Shown here: positions 45,832 to 55,833 of the stretch, piece after piece
Numbering within the stretch: position 1 is the stretch's first letter
How the letters are laid out: each line of letters begins with the position of its first letter
Assembly: GCA_018435605.1 (NCBI GenBank)
Contig: JAHDNF010000006.1
Coordinates: forward strand, 186,001-250,000
Direction of reading: 5' to 3'
Length of the DNA: 64,000 nucleotides
DNA from: a bacterium
GTDB taxonomy: Bacteria > Auribacterota > Auribacteria > Auribacterales > Auribacteraceae
Translations under genes and position numbers: made by a program
The notes under the pieces: generated by a model
Database searches by the model: none
Told to the model about the DNA's origin: nothing
Seen by the model: the letters and a program-made list of their open reading frames with translations, nothing else

Positions 45832-48800
45832 ATGAGGTTTGGGGGTATCTCTGTGGGGGGCGGTGTGTTTCGATTGATCGCCGTTTGCCTAGTTGAGCTT
45901 ATGTTGTTCGACAGCTGTATGTATGCCGCTGATAAACAGGTTAATACCGTAGAATCGTGTGTGCCTGAGAAGCACGGGTCTATTCAGATGTTGCATAGAA
46001 ACCCCGATTCCGAAACGTGGGTCATCCATATTCAGGACGCTCATTGCAACTCCGAAGCGCAACACAATATAGCCGCTATTTTAGAAAAACTGCGGCGCAA
46101 AGATTGCCTTGATATTGTGCTTATGGAAGGAGCCGAAGGCGCTGTCGATACATCTCCTCTAAAATCTTATCCCGATTCTAAATCAAGAAATGCAGTGGCT
46201 GATTATTTATTGGAATGTGCGGATATATCAGGTTCTGAGTATTTTTCAATTCTAAGTAAAGACGATATTCCTATTGCGGGAATCGAAGACGGTCAAGTAT
46301 ATACGCAAAATCTTCAGGCGTTGCTCGACGTGTTATCTATTAAAGATAACGTTGAAGTTGTTTTTAATGAACTTGACTCCGAAATAACCTCATTGGAAGA
46401 TAAAATATATTCCGACCGCTTGAAACAGTGTATTGACCGGATAAAGAAATATCGAGACCATCAGATAGACACTACAGATTATCTAAGCTGGATCGACGAA
46501 GCGGTGTCGGTTGAAGAATCGGCGTCACCCAACTGCGCTAAAATTCTTAATATTGCTCAAAGAAGAGATTTTATAAAATTCTCTTTGTTGGATGATGAAA
46601 CACGCGAACTGTTAAATGATTTTTCAGTAATGCTGTCGCGGGATGAGTTGGGGGAATTGTTTAGGATCAATCTTGAATACAAGATTGGCGAGTTGAGCAC
46701 ATACCGGTTTTACGAATATGTTGTCGGGATTATGGAAGCCAAAGATATTGCTCGCGAGTCGTATCCGAATTTATGCGCTTATGCGGATTTGCTCGCGTTG
46801 TATGCTACAGTGGATAACAGCGCTGTTTCGCAGGAAATAGAGTCGCTTGAAAATGCTTATCTCGACCAGTTGTACAGTAATCCTCAGGAACGCAACCTCT
46901 ACCTGTTATCACAGAGACTGCGGTTGTTGAGCGATTACTACAAGCTGGCGTTATCACAGCTTGACAGCAAGTATATTTTTGAAAATCCTCAATATTTTAC
47001 TGCCGATTCTTTGGCGGGTTTGCTGTCGGGCGTAGACGCGCATGTATGGGAAAAGGTGCATGCAAGGTTCTCTTTGCTCGATTCTTATCACAGTACGGCA
47101 CAAAAATTTTATGAGCTTGCTATGCGGCGAGATAAGGTTCTTATCGATAATACGCTGGATAAAATGGCGCAGTCGGATAAAAAATTCGGGGCGCTTATCA
47201 CAGGCGGGTTTCATACCCGTGGAATTGTCGAGCAACTCAAAGAAGCCGGTGTAAATTTTGCAGTGGTAATCCCCGCTATTACGCGCCGGACAGATTCTGA
47301 TTTGTACTGGTCGGTTATAACACAGAGGAAAACTCCTCTGGAACAGTTTATTGAGAGCGCAATAAACTCGCTTGCTCATTCTTCGTGGCTTACGGAAAAA
47401 CCGCTCGGATTCGACAGTATCCGCAGGCAGGTGAAGCTGTCCAAGTCGATCAGTTTGTTCCTTGCGGAATCGGCGGATAATATGTATCTTGATAATCCTT
47501 ATCAGTCGCCGAACATACTTCTGGCGGAATTGAACAGGCTTATATCCGATTACGACGCGCGCCAGATAGAGCTTGTCGATTTTAAAGTCGTGGATGGTTT
47601 GCGGCTATATAATATAAGCGTAAACGGCAAGGAAATGTTTTATTATTTTGAAGGAACGGAATCACCCAAAACCTCGTTGCGTGATACGTTGTTGGGTGAT
47701 GTACATGCTATTCTTGATAAAGAAATTAAGATTGGCGAAAAAAAGTCTGTAACAGTCTTCAAACAGGAAATAATGGAAGTGCTGGCTCCACGGTTCCGCC
47801 AGTTGGAGCTGGGGTTCAAACCGGCGGAGGATTCGCAGGCATCTCAGCTACTTAAGCAGAACAGGTTACACACAGCCGTGCTGGATTATGCATTTATGAC
47901 GAACAGATTCAATTTGAAAGAAATGTTTGAAGATATAACTATGAGGCACGGCTTGGATCTTGATTTCCGCTCCGATTTACAGCCGGTTATAGATGACATG
48001 CTTGAAGACGGCTGGATACACGGTTCGTTCTCTTCGATAAAGTCGTCTTTTTCTCTGGCTGAAGATGTCAGATTGGCATATTATTTAAGTTTGATGGCAG
48101 AAAAAGATAATTATTTTCCGGAAATCAGCCAATTGCTTAGCTATTATATAGTTCCGTTTATGGAGAGCAATGTGGCAAGTTTGTTCGTTGAGGCTGGTAT
48201 GCCGGTTGACGCTATCTTGAATATTATACAGCAACTTGAACGCAATGCCGTTTCCGGCGAAGACAGAACTGTTTTCACTTATACCGCTTCAAACGGGGTT
48301 GTTTACGAAGGACGTATATTTGAGAATCAAAATAATTTCCGGTATTTTCGCATGATAGAGCGTTCTTCGGTAGATATAGAATCGCTCGACGCTTTATCGC
48401 AACTGGAACTGCTGGAACAAACCCGTGAAGAATATATCGGTTCACGGCAAATGGTAAAACTGGTAAACGAAAACAACACAGTGCTGGCGTTATCTCAGGA
48501 ACAAGGCAAATATGTAGTATCGCTCATAGAACTTGGCGACGAAAAACATCCTGATACTATACTGTTTCAGGAGATACTTCCTGCGGATGACCAGTTGCAG
48601 TCAAAGTTGCTGGGAATAATTCATGCAGTGGCTGAACAGTTTTCGGAATATGTGCAACTGCAGGGGCTTGTTGTTATTGCCGATAACAAAGCCCAATTTA
48701 TCAATATGGAAGATATTCGTGAAGGCGTACTGAATGATATTTTACCTGATAGAAAACTTGCTGACCTGCTTATAGAGGAGCTTGGGCGTATGAATTCTGT

Positions 48801-51800
48801 AATCGCAGGGGCGGAACAGATGGCTCCGCTGGAATCGTTAACTGTTATAGATGACGAAGATATGACTGAAGGTGATATAACCAAACGGTTGAGCGGATAT
48901 TCCGCCAATGCACTGCTTGAAGTCGCCAAAACCACTCGCAATCCTGCATTTTTGCGTGTTTTGGCTAAGAACACCATATATTCGCTTCCCGAATCCAGAG
49001 TGAAAATAGGGGATTATGTAACTCATCGAATAAAATCGGTATTAATAGACAACCAATTTACGCCGACCGATTCGTTGTTGGATATGGTTAATGATATGAT
49101 GTTTTTCGAGTATCTGTTGTCTCGGAATCCGGATAAGATCAAGGCAATTATAGATCATCCTCGGGCTATATCGGAGCTGGTTGAAATTATAGCAGACCGG
49201 ATTGAGGAAAAGGCGGAGTTTATAGACGCTACGGATGTGGAAAATTTGAAAAAAGCAATTATAGAAAGTCCGCTTAGCGACGATACTCTTTTGATACGTT
49301 ATTTTCAGGACCCGTCTTTAGAAGTGCGGCTTACCCTTGCGAAATCATCCATATCGGATTTACTGGCGGATGACCCGATGGAAGCGGTTATAGTAGAGGT
49401 TGCTCGTAATCAAAGCACCACTTTACATAACCTGTACCGGTTTGCCGAACCGGATCAAAGCAAATCCGTAAAACTTGCTCTGGCTTCAAATATCATGATA
49501 GATGAAAAGATAGTCGAATCACTGTTGGCACAGAATGATGAAGAGATTAAAGTCCGGCTTGCCAATACGCTTACCGGTTTTGATTTGACGACGTTTAAAG
49601 ACAAACCGGAACGACTCAACGATTTTATTCTGCGCTTGATTGTCGAGTGTGGAGATGCGGTAGACGCGGCTGTTGCACGTGCTCAAATAAATTTGTCTAC
49701 GCCTGTGCTTGAGGTATTGATAAATCAAGGCCAGAATGTTAGAGAGCTGGTCGCCGCTCGATCCGATTTGCCGGAACATATAATAAAAACTCTATACGCT
49801 CAGAATGATCCTGTAATCAAACAACGACTTATTCTGAACAATAAAGTGTCGTTGCCTTATACGGAATACTTGAAAGCTATCAGAAAAAGCAAAGACGAGC
49901 AGAACGGATGGCGGACAAGGCTGGCTATCTCACAGCGCCAGCAACTGAATAATCAGGTAATGGAAGAGTTGGCTAAGGATACAAACGTAAAGGTCAGAGC
50001 TAATCTTGCTTTGCGGCCTGATTTGCCTGAAGATATTATGCAGGACTTGGCCAATGACCAAACAGCCTATGTTCGCGGATATCTAGCGGTCAATCCTCAG
50101 TTGCCTAAAGATATAGTCCGTAAACTTGCAAAGGATGAAACCGAGTTATCGCAGGGGCTTGTCGCAGAGAACGGCGATATTCTAGAAGGACTGAAACGTC
50201 AGGAAATACAGACTCTTCGCGAGAATCATGAAACCGTCGCTCAGCGTTTGACATCAAACAAAAAGATACTCGACGACCCTTACCTGTTTGACTATTTTAT
50301 GCATGATTACCGCTATCATGAACATGTCATGAATCTATTGACCAAATATAGAAATGAGGCGTTGGACAACTATTACGCCCGTGAGTTTCACAAAGCCTAT
50401 CACCGGTTCAAACGGTTTGCCGATTCGCCATATGCCTTGTATGGAACGCTGTTCCAATATGCTTGCTCCTTATATATGATAAGCGATCATGAAGGCGCTC
50501 GGGAATATTTAAGGAGATCGGCTGATGAAAGAAACAATGTCTGTTCGACGATAGCTCTCGATTATATTGACCGCCATGGCGAGTTGACAGAACCTATCTT
50601 GTTTATGCCGATACAGTTACAGACCATGCTTCAAAATATGCATCATGCCCGCGCAATTAGCGAAACCGATCTTCCTGCGGTTGTTGATTTCATAGAGTTC
50701 ATCGCCGCTCCAGTTCCTGCGGAATACAGGCCTGATTATGTTGCCGAGTCCGCTACGTGGTCGGAACTGCTCAACAACGAGTCTATAGAGCAGGTATTGG
50801 CTTTGGCTTTGTACACGTTGCGTGATGTTATGGATAAGGGTTTTATCGGTTGGAGCGACTCACTGGCTATATTAAAAGACGTTTTTCGCGGTGTTTCCGA
50901 TTACCGGGCGATTCCGCGAAATTGGAATACCGTACGACAGTCCATGTGGCAACAGATCGTTTCTCGATCAAATTTGCATCAGAATGTTAAAGATGAGATG
51001 CTCGGCAATCCGTCGACCGAAATGGAATTTTTTATGCGCGGCGGTGTGCGCGGCGTAATAAAGTACAGGGATTATCTCGATTTTCGAGCAGGTATTGTCA
51101 TGGATAATATACCGTCATATTTACGCGATGATATGGCCAAATCGGTCTGGACAGAGTTTATCGATCTGACTGAAGATATGTTGTTTAGCGAACCGCAGTA
51201 CTTCAAGCGGCTTGCGCTTGTAAAACAACGGGGTTCTTACGGCGGTTTTGATAATGCTCTGAAGATCAGTTTATCGCTGGCCGGAGGAAAATATTTGTAT
51301 GGCGAGGGTGATATCAACAAGATAGTCCGTTCTGAAGGCGGACATAGTATTGCAAACGGCATTTTCCATAATCTGGGCATGAATAAAGCTGTCGATGAAT
51401 TACAGGATCGCTCGTCGGTTCTCAGGTTTCCAAAATACCTTGACGAACCGGAACATTCCGCAACAGTTACCGGAGTATACAGGGAACATGATTCCCGTTT
51501 GATTGAGCTGGCGGACGTGTTACTGCAAACCAACGATATCGCTGATATCATAGCCAGCCTTGACAGATTCAGGGGACGCAACCTTATGGAAGATTTTGCC
51601 GTAAGAAATTCCCTGGCCGCCTTGCGCGACAATATTGACGACCATATGTCTAAACGCCTGATAGGGGAGTCGCTTTATTATTTATACAGAGATGAACCTA
51701 ATCTGGACGTGATTGACGATCGACTGCCGTCTCTTATCGTTCAAATTAAGAAAATGAAAGATGAAATCGCTTCGTTTCCGTGGGATGTTAGAATATTTTT

Positions 51801-53925
51801 TGACGGCGGGTGCTATGTCAATACCTATAAACAGCCGTTTCCGGTAATTGCGCCTCCGCTTGATGTTGTTGTTGGCACACAGGCGGTCGATAAACTGGCC
51901 AGATCTACTGAAGACGAACATTATACAGGCGAGTGGCTACATTATTTGCTCCGGTTGCGTATCAGGGATCTGGTTCAGCAAAATAAGATCGATCCGTCAA
52001 ACATTCATCGTTTTTTCCGTACTGCTGTTATGTATTTGTCTCACGTAGTCCAGCAAGGCGAGCTGTTCGGCAGGCTGGAAACTGTCCTTAATGGGTTCAG
52101 TTCGGAGTATTCCGCGCCTGCTATGATGCGGTTGTTCTATTTGCTAAATGATCCGCAATTGCGCACAGTGAATTCTGATATGCGAAATGATCTGAATGCG
52201 TTACATAAACTTGCTATCGACGCGGTGCAGATCGACCGCGGAAACCTTTTGAATGCCTTGCACCGGAATATTGTTAAAGAATATATTGACCGCAACCATG
52301 AATTGTATCCTATGGTAGTTCGTTCGACTATCCAAATACAAGAGCGTCTTAACTCCGGTAAATTAAACGCGGCTATTTTTTCTACCATAAATCTTATAGG
52401 CGAATTGTACAAATCGGAAGACCCGTCTTTTAAAAACTACGCATTGAGATTGGAAAATACTTTTTTACCGATTACCGATGAGAACGCGGTCAGACTGGCA
52501 GGCTCCATCAACTCGTTTATCACAAAGTTCGACGGAGCTAGAAAAACAAGTGCGCGCAGTCTCAAAGAATTGGTCGGTTTCATACAGAATATGGAAGCTG
52601 ACGATGTATTCGAAGCAATCGAACAGCGTCAGGTTCAGGCATCGGAACCGGAAAAGGTCGTACTAAAAGAAGTCGGCAGGCAATTGACATCCAATCTTTT
52701 TATGTCCGGCGATGTGGGTTTTTCTCAGTTTGTCGGTATGTTGACGCATTTTTATACTAAGGATTATCAGCGGCTTAAAGGGAGTTCAGGATCGTTTAAA
52801 ATGCAGGAATATATGCACGGATACAGTCATTTCTGGAAAAATATATTGGGACATATGGTGCCTTTGATGACCAAATTCGGCTTGGCAGGTGCGATAGATA
52901 CTCTCGAAGCGCGTATGAAACATGTAGCTCAAGCAGGTGATCAAACAATCAATACCGGTACGCATGGAACAAAGATGTATGGGATCGCGCCTCTTCCTTT
53001 GCTGGCGCATGTCGCTGGTATTCCGATGTTGGATATGTTGCTTGCCGGAGGTATTGTAATTGGCGTGGGGCTGTCTTTGTTCGCTGTTGTCAAATTAGCC
53101 GGATATATATGGGATAGATTTAAACCGGCTCAGGTAAAACCAGCGCAGTCTGCGCTACCGCAAATACAACCGCAACAAGCTGATATTGCGACAGATCAAC
53201 CGTTGATACCGGTTATTGACCGGATGGCTGAACCGGTAAAAAAATCGGTTATATTCGATTACGATACTTTTTTGAAGAATTGGGATCCTCTTTGGGCACT
53301 AAGTTATACCCTGTCGCAGGCTAAGGATGATATAGGTACTGTTTATATTTTTTCCCAAACCCAACATCGCGACGAAATATTTGTTCGATTAAAAGCATTC
53401 GGCATAGATACTGCGGCAGTTGAGGTGATTTCTGCGGAAGACATGAAGGCCGCCGGCGATTATTTCGATCTTATATATTTTCTCGGCAGGAATTACCGCT
53501 TGATGCCCGCTGATACGATAGTGGTTGCGCCTGAAAAATCTTGGTTGCGCGACACGTTGCAACAGCAAGGGGCAATAGTCTTCGATTTGCCGCTACAATT
53601 CGATATCGGGGTCAATATGGGAGTGTTTACATCATTGTTTGATTTCATTAATTCTGGAAATCTGCCGCGTCAATTGCGCATCAGCGATATTCCTCAAACC
53701 AGCCGTCATTATGCATGGTTCTTACAGCAGACCGTTTCCGGTCAAGCTGTTACGCTTGGAGATCTGATAGAATGGGGTGAGGCTATGAATACGCCGGTAG
53801 CTCTGAATGACCTGTCGGGCATTTCTTTTGCGGTGTCGGCTTCGCAATCAAACAGGGAAGCTGTTGTTCCGTCGCCTCGCCTGAACATTATTATGCCGTC
53901 TCGAGCTTTGGAGTCCTCATTGTAA
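45832..53925 (+). CDS. Giant secreted multidomain protein, paralogue of the 6.5-13.9 kb protein
   Basis: This protein is 2,697 residues from the ATG at 45832, chosen over the frame opening at 45664. It is preceded by TTGGAGA and gives a signal peptide (MRFGGISVGGG... to CMYAADKQ). Domain order follows the first giant. A Tiki/ChaN-like region has DAHCN (His71), LMEGAEGAVDT, GIEDGQVYTQN and GGFHTRG (His461). Leucine-rich-variant repeats of the type LAKDTNVKVRANLALRPDLP span about 1165-1445. A zincin-like site SEGGH (1834-1838) has Ser where the first His would be. A likely membrane helix lies at about 2397-2423, then a Pro/Gln linker, then a HAD-like segment starting VIFDYDTF (Asp2476, Asp2478). 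Function unknown. The helix, absent from the first paralogue, suggests a membrane-anchored form. Confidence 0.87.
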   Translation: MRFGGISVGGGVFRLIAVCLVELMLFDSCMYAADKQVNTVESCVPEKHGSIQMLHRNPDSETWVIHIQDAHCNSEAQHNIAAILEKLRRKDCLDIVLMEGAEGAVDTSPLKSYPDSKSRNAVADYLLECADISGSEYFSILSKDDIPIAGIEDGQVYTQNLQALLDVLSIKDNVEVVFNELDSEITSLEDKIYSDRLKQCIDRIKKYRDHQIDTTDYLSWIDEAVSVEESASPNCAKILNIAQRRDFIKFSLLDDETRELLNDFSVMLSRDELGELFRINLEYKIGELSTYRFYEYVVGIMEAKDIARESYPNLCAYADLLALYATVDNSAVSQEIESLENAYLDQLYSNPQERNLYLLSQRLRLLSDYYKLALSQLDSKYIFENPQYFTADSLAGLLSGVDAHVWEKVHARFSLLDSYHSTAQKFYELAMRRDKVLIDNTLDKMAQSDKKFGALITGGFHTRGIVEQLKEAGVNFAVVIPAITRRTDSDLYWSVITQRKTPLEQFIESAINSLAHSSWLTEKPLGFDSIRRQVKLSKSISLFLAESADNMYLDNPYQSPNILLAELNRLISDYDARQIELVDFKVVDGLRLYNISVNGKEMFYYFEGTESPKTSLRDTLLGDVHAILDKEIKIGEKKSVTVFKQEIMEVLAPRFRQLELGFKPAEDSQASQLLKQNRLHTAVLDYAFMTNRFNLKEMFEDITMRHGLDLDFRSDLQPVIDDMLEDGWIHGSFSSIKSSFSLAEDVRLAYYLSLMAEKDNYFPEISQLLSYYIVPFMESNVASLFVEAGMPVDAILNIIQQLERNAVSGEDRTVFTYTASNGVVYEGRIFENQNNFRYFRMIERSSVDIESLDALSQLELLEQTREEYIGSRQMVKLVNENNTVLALSQEQGKYVVSLIELGDEKHPDTILFQEILPADDQLQSKLLGIIHAVAEQFSEYVQLQGLVVIADNKAQFINMEDIREGVLNDILPDRKLADLLIEELGRMNSVIAGAEQMAPLESLTVIDDEDMTEGDITKRLSGYSANALLEVAKTTRNPAFLRVLAKNTIYSLPESRVKIGDYVTHRIKSVLIDNQFTPTDSLLDMVNDMMFFEYLLSRNPDKIKAIIDHPRAISELVEIIADRIEEKAEFIDATDVENLKKAIIESPLSDDTLLIRYFQDPSLEVRLTLAKSSISDLLADDPMEAVIVEVARNQSTTLHNLYRFAEPDQSKSVKLALASNIMIDEKIVESLLAQNDEEIKVRLANTLTGFDLTTFKDKPERLNDFILRLIVECGDAVDAAVARAQINLSTPVLEVLINQGQNVRELVAARSDLPEHIIKTLYAQNDPVIKQRLILNNKVSLPYTEYLKAIRKSKDEQNGWRTRLAISQRQQLNNQVMEELAKDTNVKVRANLALRPDLPEDIMQDLANDQTAYVRGYLAVNPQLPKDIVRKLAKDETELSQGLVAENGDILEGLKRQEIQTLRENHETVAQRLTSNKKILDDPYLFDYFMHDYRYHEHVMNLLTKYRNEALDNYYAREFHKAYHRFKRFADSPYALYGTLFQYACSLYMISDHEGAREYLRRSADERNNVCSTIALDYIDRHGELTEPILFMPIQLQTMLQNMHHARAISETDLPAVVDFIEFIAAPVPAEYRPDYVAESATWSELLNNESIEQVLALALYTLRDVMDKGFIGWSDSLAILKDVFRGVSDYRAIPRNWNTVRQSMWQQIVSRSNLHQNVKDEMLGNPSTEMEFFMRGGVRGVIKYRDYLDFRAGIVMDNIPSYLRDDMAKSVWTEFIDLTEDMLFSEPQYFKRLALVKQRGSYGGFDNALKISLSLAGGKYLYGEGDINKIVRSEGGHSIANGIFHNLGMNKAVDELQDRSSVLRFPKYLDEPEHSATVTGVYREHDSRLIELADVLLQTNDIADIIASLDRFRGRNLMEDFAVRNSLAALRDNIDDHMSKRLIGESLYYLYRDEPNLDVIDDRLPSLIVQIKKMKDEIASFPWDVRIFFDGGCYVNTYKQPFPVIAPPLDVVVGTQAVDKLARSTEDEHYTGEWLHYLLRLRIRDLVQQNKIDPSNIHRFFRTAVMYLSHVVQQGELFGRLETVLNGFSSEYSAPAMMRLFYLLNDPQLRTVNSDMRNDLNALHKLAIDAVQIDRGNLLNALHRNIVKEYIDRNHELYPMVVRSTIQIQERLNSGKLNAAIFSTINLIGELYKSEDPSFKNYALRLENTFLPITDENAVRLAGSINSFITKFDGARKTSARSLKELVGFIQNMEADDVFEAIEQRQVQASEPEKVVLKEVGRQLTSNLFMSGDVGFSQFVGMLTHFYTKDYQRLKGSSGSFKMQEYMHGYSHFWKNILGHMVPLMTKFGLAGAIDTLEARMKHVAQAGDQTINTGTHGTKMYGIAPLPLLAHVAGIPMLDMLLAGGIVIGVGLSLFAVVKLAGYIWDRFKPAQVKPAQSALPQIQPQQADIATDQPLIPVIDRMAEPVKKSVIFDYDTFLKNWDPLWALSYTLSQAKDDIGTVYIFSQTQHRDEIFVRLKAFGIDTAAVEVISAEDMKAAGDYFDLIYFLGRNYRLMPADTIVVAPEKSWLRDTLQQQGAIVFDLPLQFDIGVNMGVFTSLFDFINSGNLPRQLRISDIPQTSRHYAWFLQQTVSGQAVTLGDLIEWGEAMNTPVALNDLSGISFAVSASQSNREAVVPSPRLNIIMPSRALESSL

Positions 53926-54026
53926 CGGTATTTATCCGGCGTATCCTGCTTGTTCATATCTTTTTATTGTCATATTCCCTTAATCGTACTACCATACTTG
54001 CCTATATAATACGAAAGGAGTGTATT

Positions 54027-54653
54027 ATGGTACGTATAATAGCCGGCGAATACAAGGGGTGTAATCTGTTCATACCGCCGGCCAGTAATAAGATTAGGCC
54101 GACATCTGACCGTGTCAAGGAATCGATATTTTCTACGTTGCGTCCTTATATAAGCGGAGCAACGGTTCTCGATTTGTTTTGCGGTAGCGGGAATCTCGGA
54201 CTGGAAGCTCTGAGCGAAGGCGCTTGTCGTTGCTATTTTGTTGAGAAGGATGCAAAATGCATCGAGTTTTTAAAGCGCAACATAGAAAAAATGAGATTGA
54301 ATGACAGGGCGCATATACTGGCATGCGATGTATACGCCGGTGTAATTTCTCTTTCCCGTAAATCATCTCCCTGTACGATAGTATTTGCCGATCCTCCATA
54401 TGACCGTACTTCGACATATTTTGCAGGAAGGAGAAATCTGTTGATTCAACTAATTGAAAATGATATAGTAGCTCCTTTAACCATTTTTGTGCTCGAGCAT
54501 AGCGTTTCATTTATTTTGCCCGATGAACTGCTTAATTTTGAAGAAGTTAGGACAAAGCGGTATGGTGCTACTGCGGTCACTATGTTGCGGTGCAACCGCG
54601 AAGGAGTGAGTAAGAATGAAACAGAAACCACTGCTGGCGGTATATCCGGGTAG
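54027..54653 (+). CDS. rsmD: 16S rRNA (guanine-966-N2)-methyltransferase RsmD
   Basis: This 208-residue cytoplasmic methyltransferase modifies 16S rRNA during 30S assembly. The SAM-binding motif VLDLFCGSGNLGLEALS and the catalytic DPPY (FADPPYDR) are present. The N-terminal MVRIIAGEYKG and RPTSDRVKESIFSTL are typical of RsmD. I chose the ATG at 54027 with AAAGGAG 6 bases upstream; an in-frame ATG at 53967 lacks a ribosome site. It overlaps coaD by 38 bases, so the two genes are translationally coupled. Confidence 0.93.
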   Translation: MVRIIAGEYKGCNLFIPPASNKIRPTSDRVKESIFSTLRPYISGATVLDLFCGSGNLGLEALSEGACRCYFVEKDAKCIEFLKRNIEKMRLNDRAHILACDVYAGVISLSRKSSPCTIVFADPPYDRTSTYFAGRRNLLIQLIENDIVAPLTIFVLEHSVSFILPDELLNFEEVRTKRYGATAVTMLRCNREGVSKNETETTAGGISG

Positions 54654-55104
54654 TTTCGACCCGATTACGTACGGGCATATTGATATAATACAGCGTGCCG
54701 TCCGCGTGTTTCCCGATCTTATCGTGGCGATAGTGGGTAATCCGCAGAAGAAAACGCTTTTTTCGTATGAGGAACGTATAGAGATGATTAAAAATGCCTG
54801 TCCGTCCGTTCGGATAGAGACTTTCAGCGGTTTGCTTGTGGATTACGTAGAGTCGATCGGGGCTGGTGTAGTAATAAGGGGATTGCGTGCTATATCTGAT
54901 TTCGAATATGAGTTTCAGATGGCGTTGTCAAACGCCAAGATGAAGCCCGATATAGAAACATTGTTTATGATGTCGAGCGAGCAGTATTCCTATGTAAGTT
55001 CCCGGTTGATTAAGGAAATCGCCATGCTTGGCGGTGATGTTTCGGAATTCGTCCCCGAGTATGTGGTAAAAAAATTATCGGAAAAATTAAGGCTTTGTAA
55101 TTGA
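54616..55104 (+). CDS. coaD: Phosphopantetheine adenylyltransferase
   Basis: This 162-residue enzyme of CoA synthesis joins ATP and 4'-phosphopantetheine to make dephospho-CoA. The nucleotidyltransferase motif YPGSFDPITYGHIDII (with GH) and the C-terminal YSYVSSRLIKEIAMLGGDV loop are those of CoaD, and the length is normal. GAAGGAG lies upstream inside rsmD. The rsmD-coaD order is widely conserved. CoA from this pathway supplies the acyl-carrier chemistry of the fab genes downstream. Confidence 0.96.
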   Translation: MKQKPLLAVYPGSFDPITYGHIDIIQRAVRVFPDLIVAIVGNPQKKTLFSYEERIEMIKNACPSVRIETFSGLLVDYVESIGAGVVIRGLRAISDFEYEFQMALSNAKMKPDIETLFMMSSEQYSYVSSRLIKEIAMLGGDVSEFVPEYVVKKLSEKLRLCN

Positions 55105-55120
55105 CTAAGGGATGGAAAAT

Positions 55121-55609
55121 ATGGTATTCCTACCCAATATTTTTAAAATTAAGGTCGACCGGATAACCCATGAGGGGTTAAAAGAAACAAGAGAACTAGC
55201 GTCGAATTTCATAAATGAGAAGGATTTACATTTTAAAGACCCTGTTGAGGTGTCTGTTTTTATTCGAAAAGTTGGCGAGGATATAACCGTTGAGGGAACT
55301 ATAAAAGTTACGCTGGTTTGTTCTTGTGCCCGTTGTCTTGAGGAATTTGATTTGTCGGTAGAGAGAGATAAGTATTTTGCGTATTTCAAAAAACCAGCTG
55401 AAGAGAATATTGACTTGACAGACAGTATCCGTGAGGATATTATAATCTCTTTACCTATGCGGGCAATTTGCAGTGAAAAATGTAAAGGGCTGTGTCCGTA
55501 TTGCGGTCAGAATTTGAATGAAAAGCAGTGTGAATGTAAAAAACCTGAATTGCCTGCGATTCCTTCTGTGTTTGATTCGCTAGGTGATGTTTTTAAAGAA
55601 AAAGAGTAG
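55121..55609 (+). CDS. yceD: YceD family (DUF177) protein
   Basis: This 162-residue protein is of the DUF177/YceD family, which is nearly always encoded next to rpmF and is implicated in rRNA or ribosome metabolism. Four cysteines suggest a zinc site: CSEKCKG and CPYCG near the C-terminus, typical of the family, with an earlier CSCARC at the centre. The ATG at 55121 is preferred over 55112, because AAGGG then has a workable spacing. It is followed by rpmF after 31 bases. The molecular role is not settled. Confidence 0.88.
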   Translation: MVFLPNIFKIKVDRITHEGLKETRELASNFINEKDLHFKDPVEVSVFIRKVGEDITVEGTIKVTLVCSCARCLEEFDLSVERDKYFAYFKKPAEENIDLTDSIREDIIISLPMRAICSEKCKGLCPYCGQNLNEKQCECKKPELPAIPSVFDSLGDVFKEKE

Positions 55610-55640
55610 AAAGTAAACATAAAATAAGAGGTATTAAACT

Positions 55641-55826
55641 ATGCCAAATCCAAAGAAGAAGATGTCCAGAACCCGCCGCAATAAACGGCGTACTCACTAT
55701 GTTCTTGAAGCGCCGCAGTTGTCTACCTGTGAAAATTGTGGTTCCGCAAAGATGCCTCACCGGATATGTCCGGGATGCGGTTTCTATGGCGGTCGTAAGA
55801 TTGTAGAGGTAGAAGAGGGAGTATAG
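55641..55826 (+). CDS. rpmF: Ribosomal protein bL32
   Basis: This 61-residue basic ribosomal protein of the large subunit begins MPNPKKKMSRTRRNKRR as usual for bL32. It keeps the zinc ribbon: CENCG, then CPGCG after 12 residues. It is therefore the zinc-binding form, not the cysteine-free paralogue made in zinc starvation by some bacteria. AGAGG lies upstream. plsX begins 7 bases after its stop, as in many bacteria. Confidence 0.97.
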   Translation: MPNPKKKMSRTRRNKRRTHYVLEAPQLSTCENCGSAKMPHRICPGCGFYGGRKIVEVEEGV

Positions 55827-55833
55827 CATATCC

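Noticed and set aside
53990-54026. TATAAT at 54005-54010 as the rsmD promoter
   Set aside because: There is no -35 match at 16-18 bases and no extended -10, and the start of transcription would fall on the ribosome-binding site.
54133-54510. 125-codon minus-strand frame opposite rsmD
   Set aside because: It is antisense to the conserved SAM-binding and DPPY regions of rsmD. It has no promoter or family resemblance.
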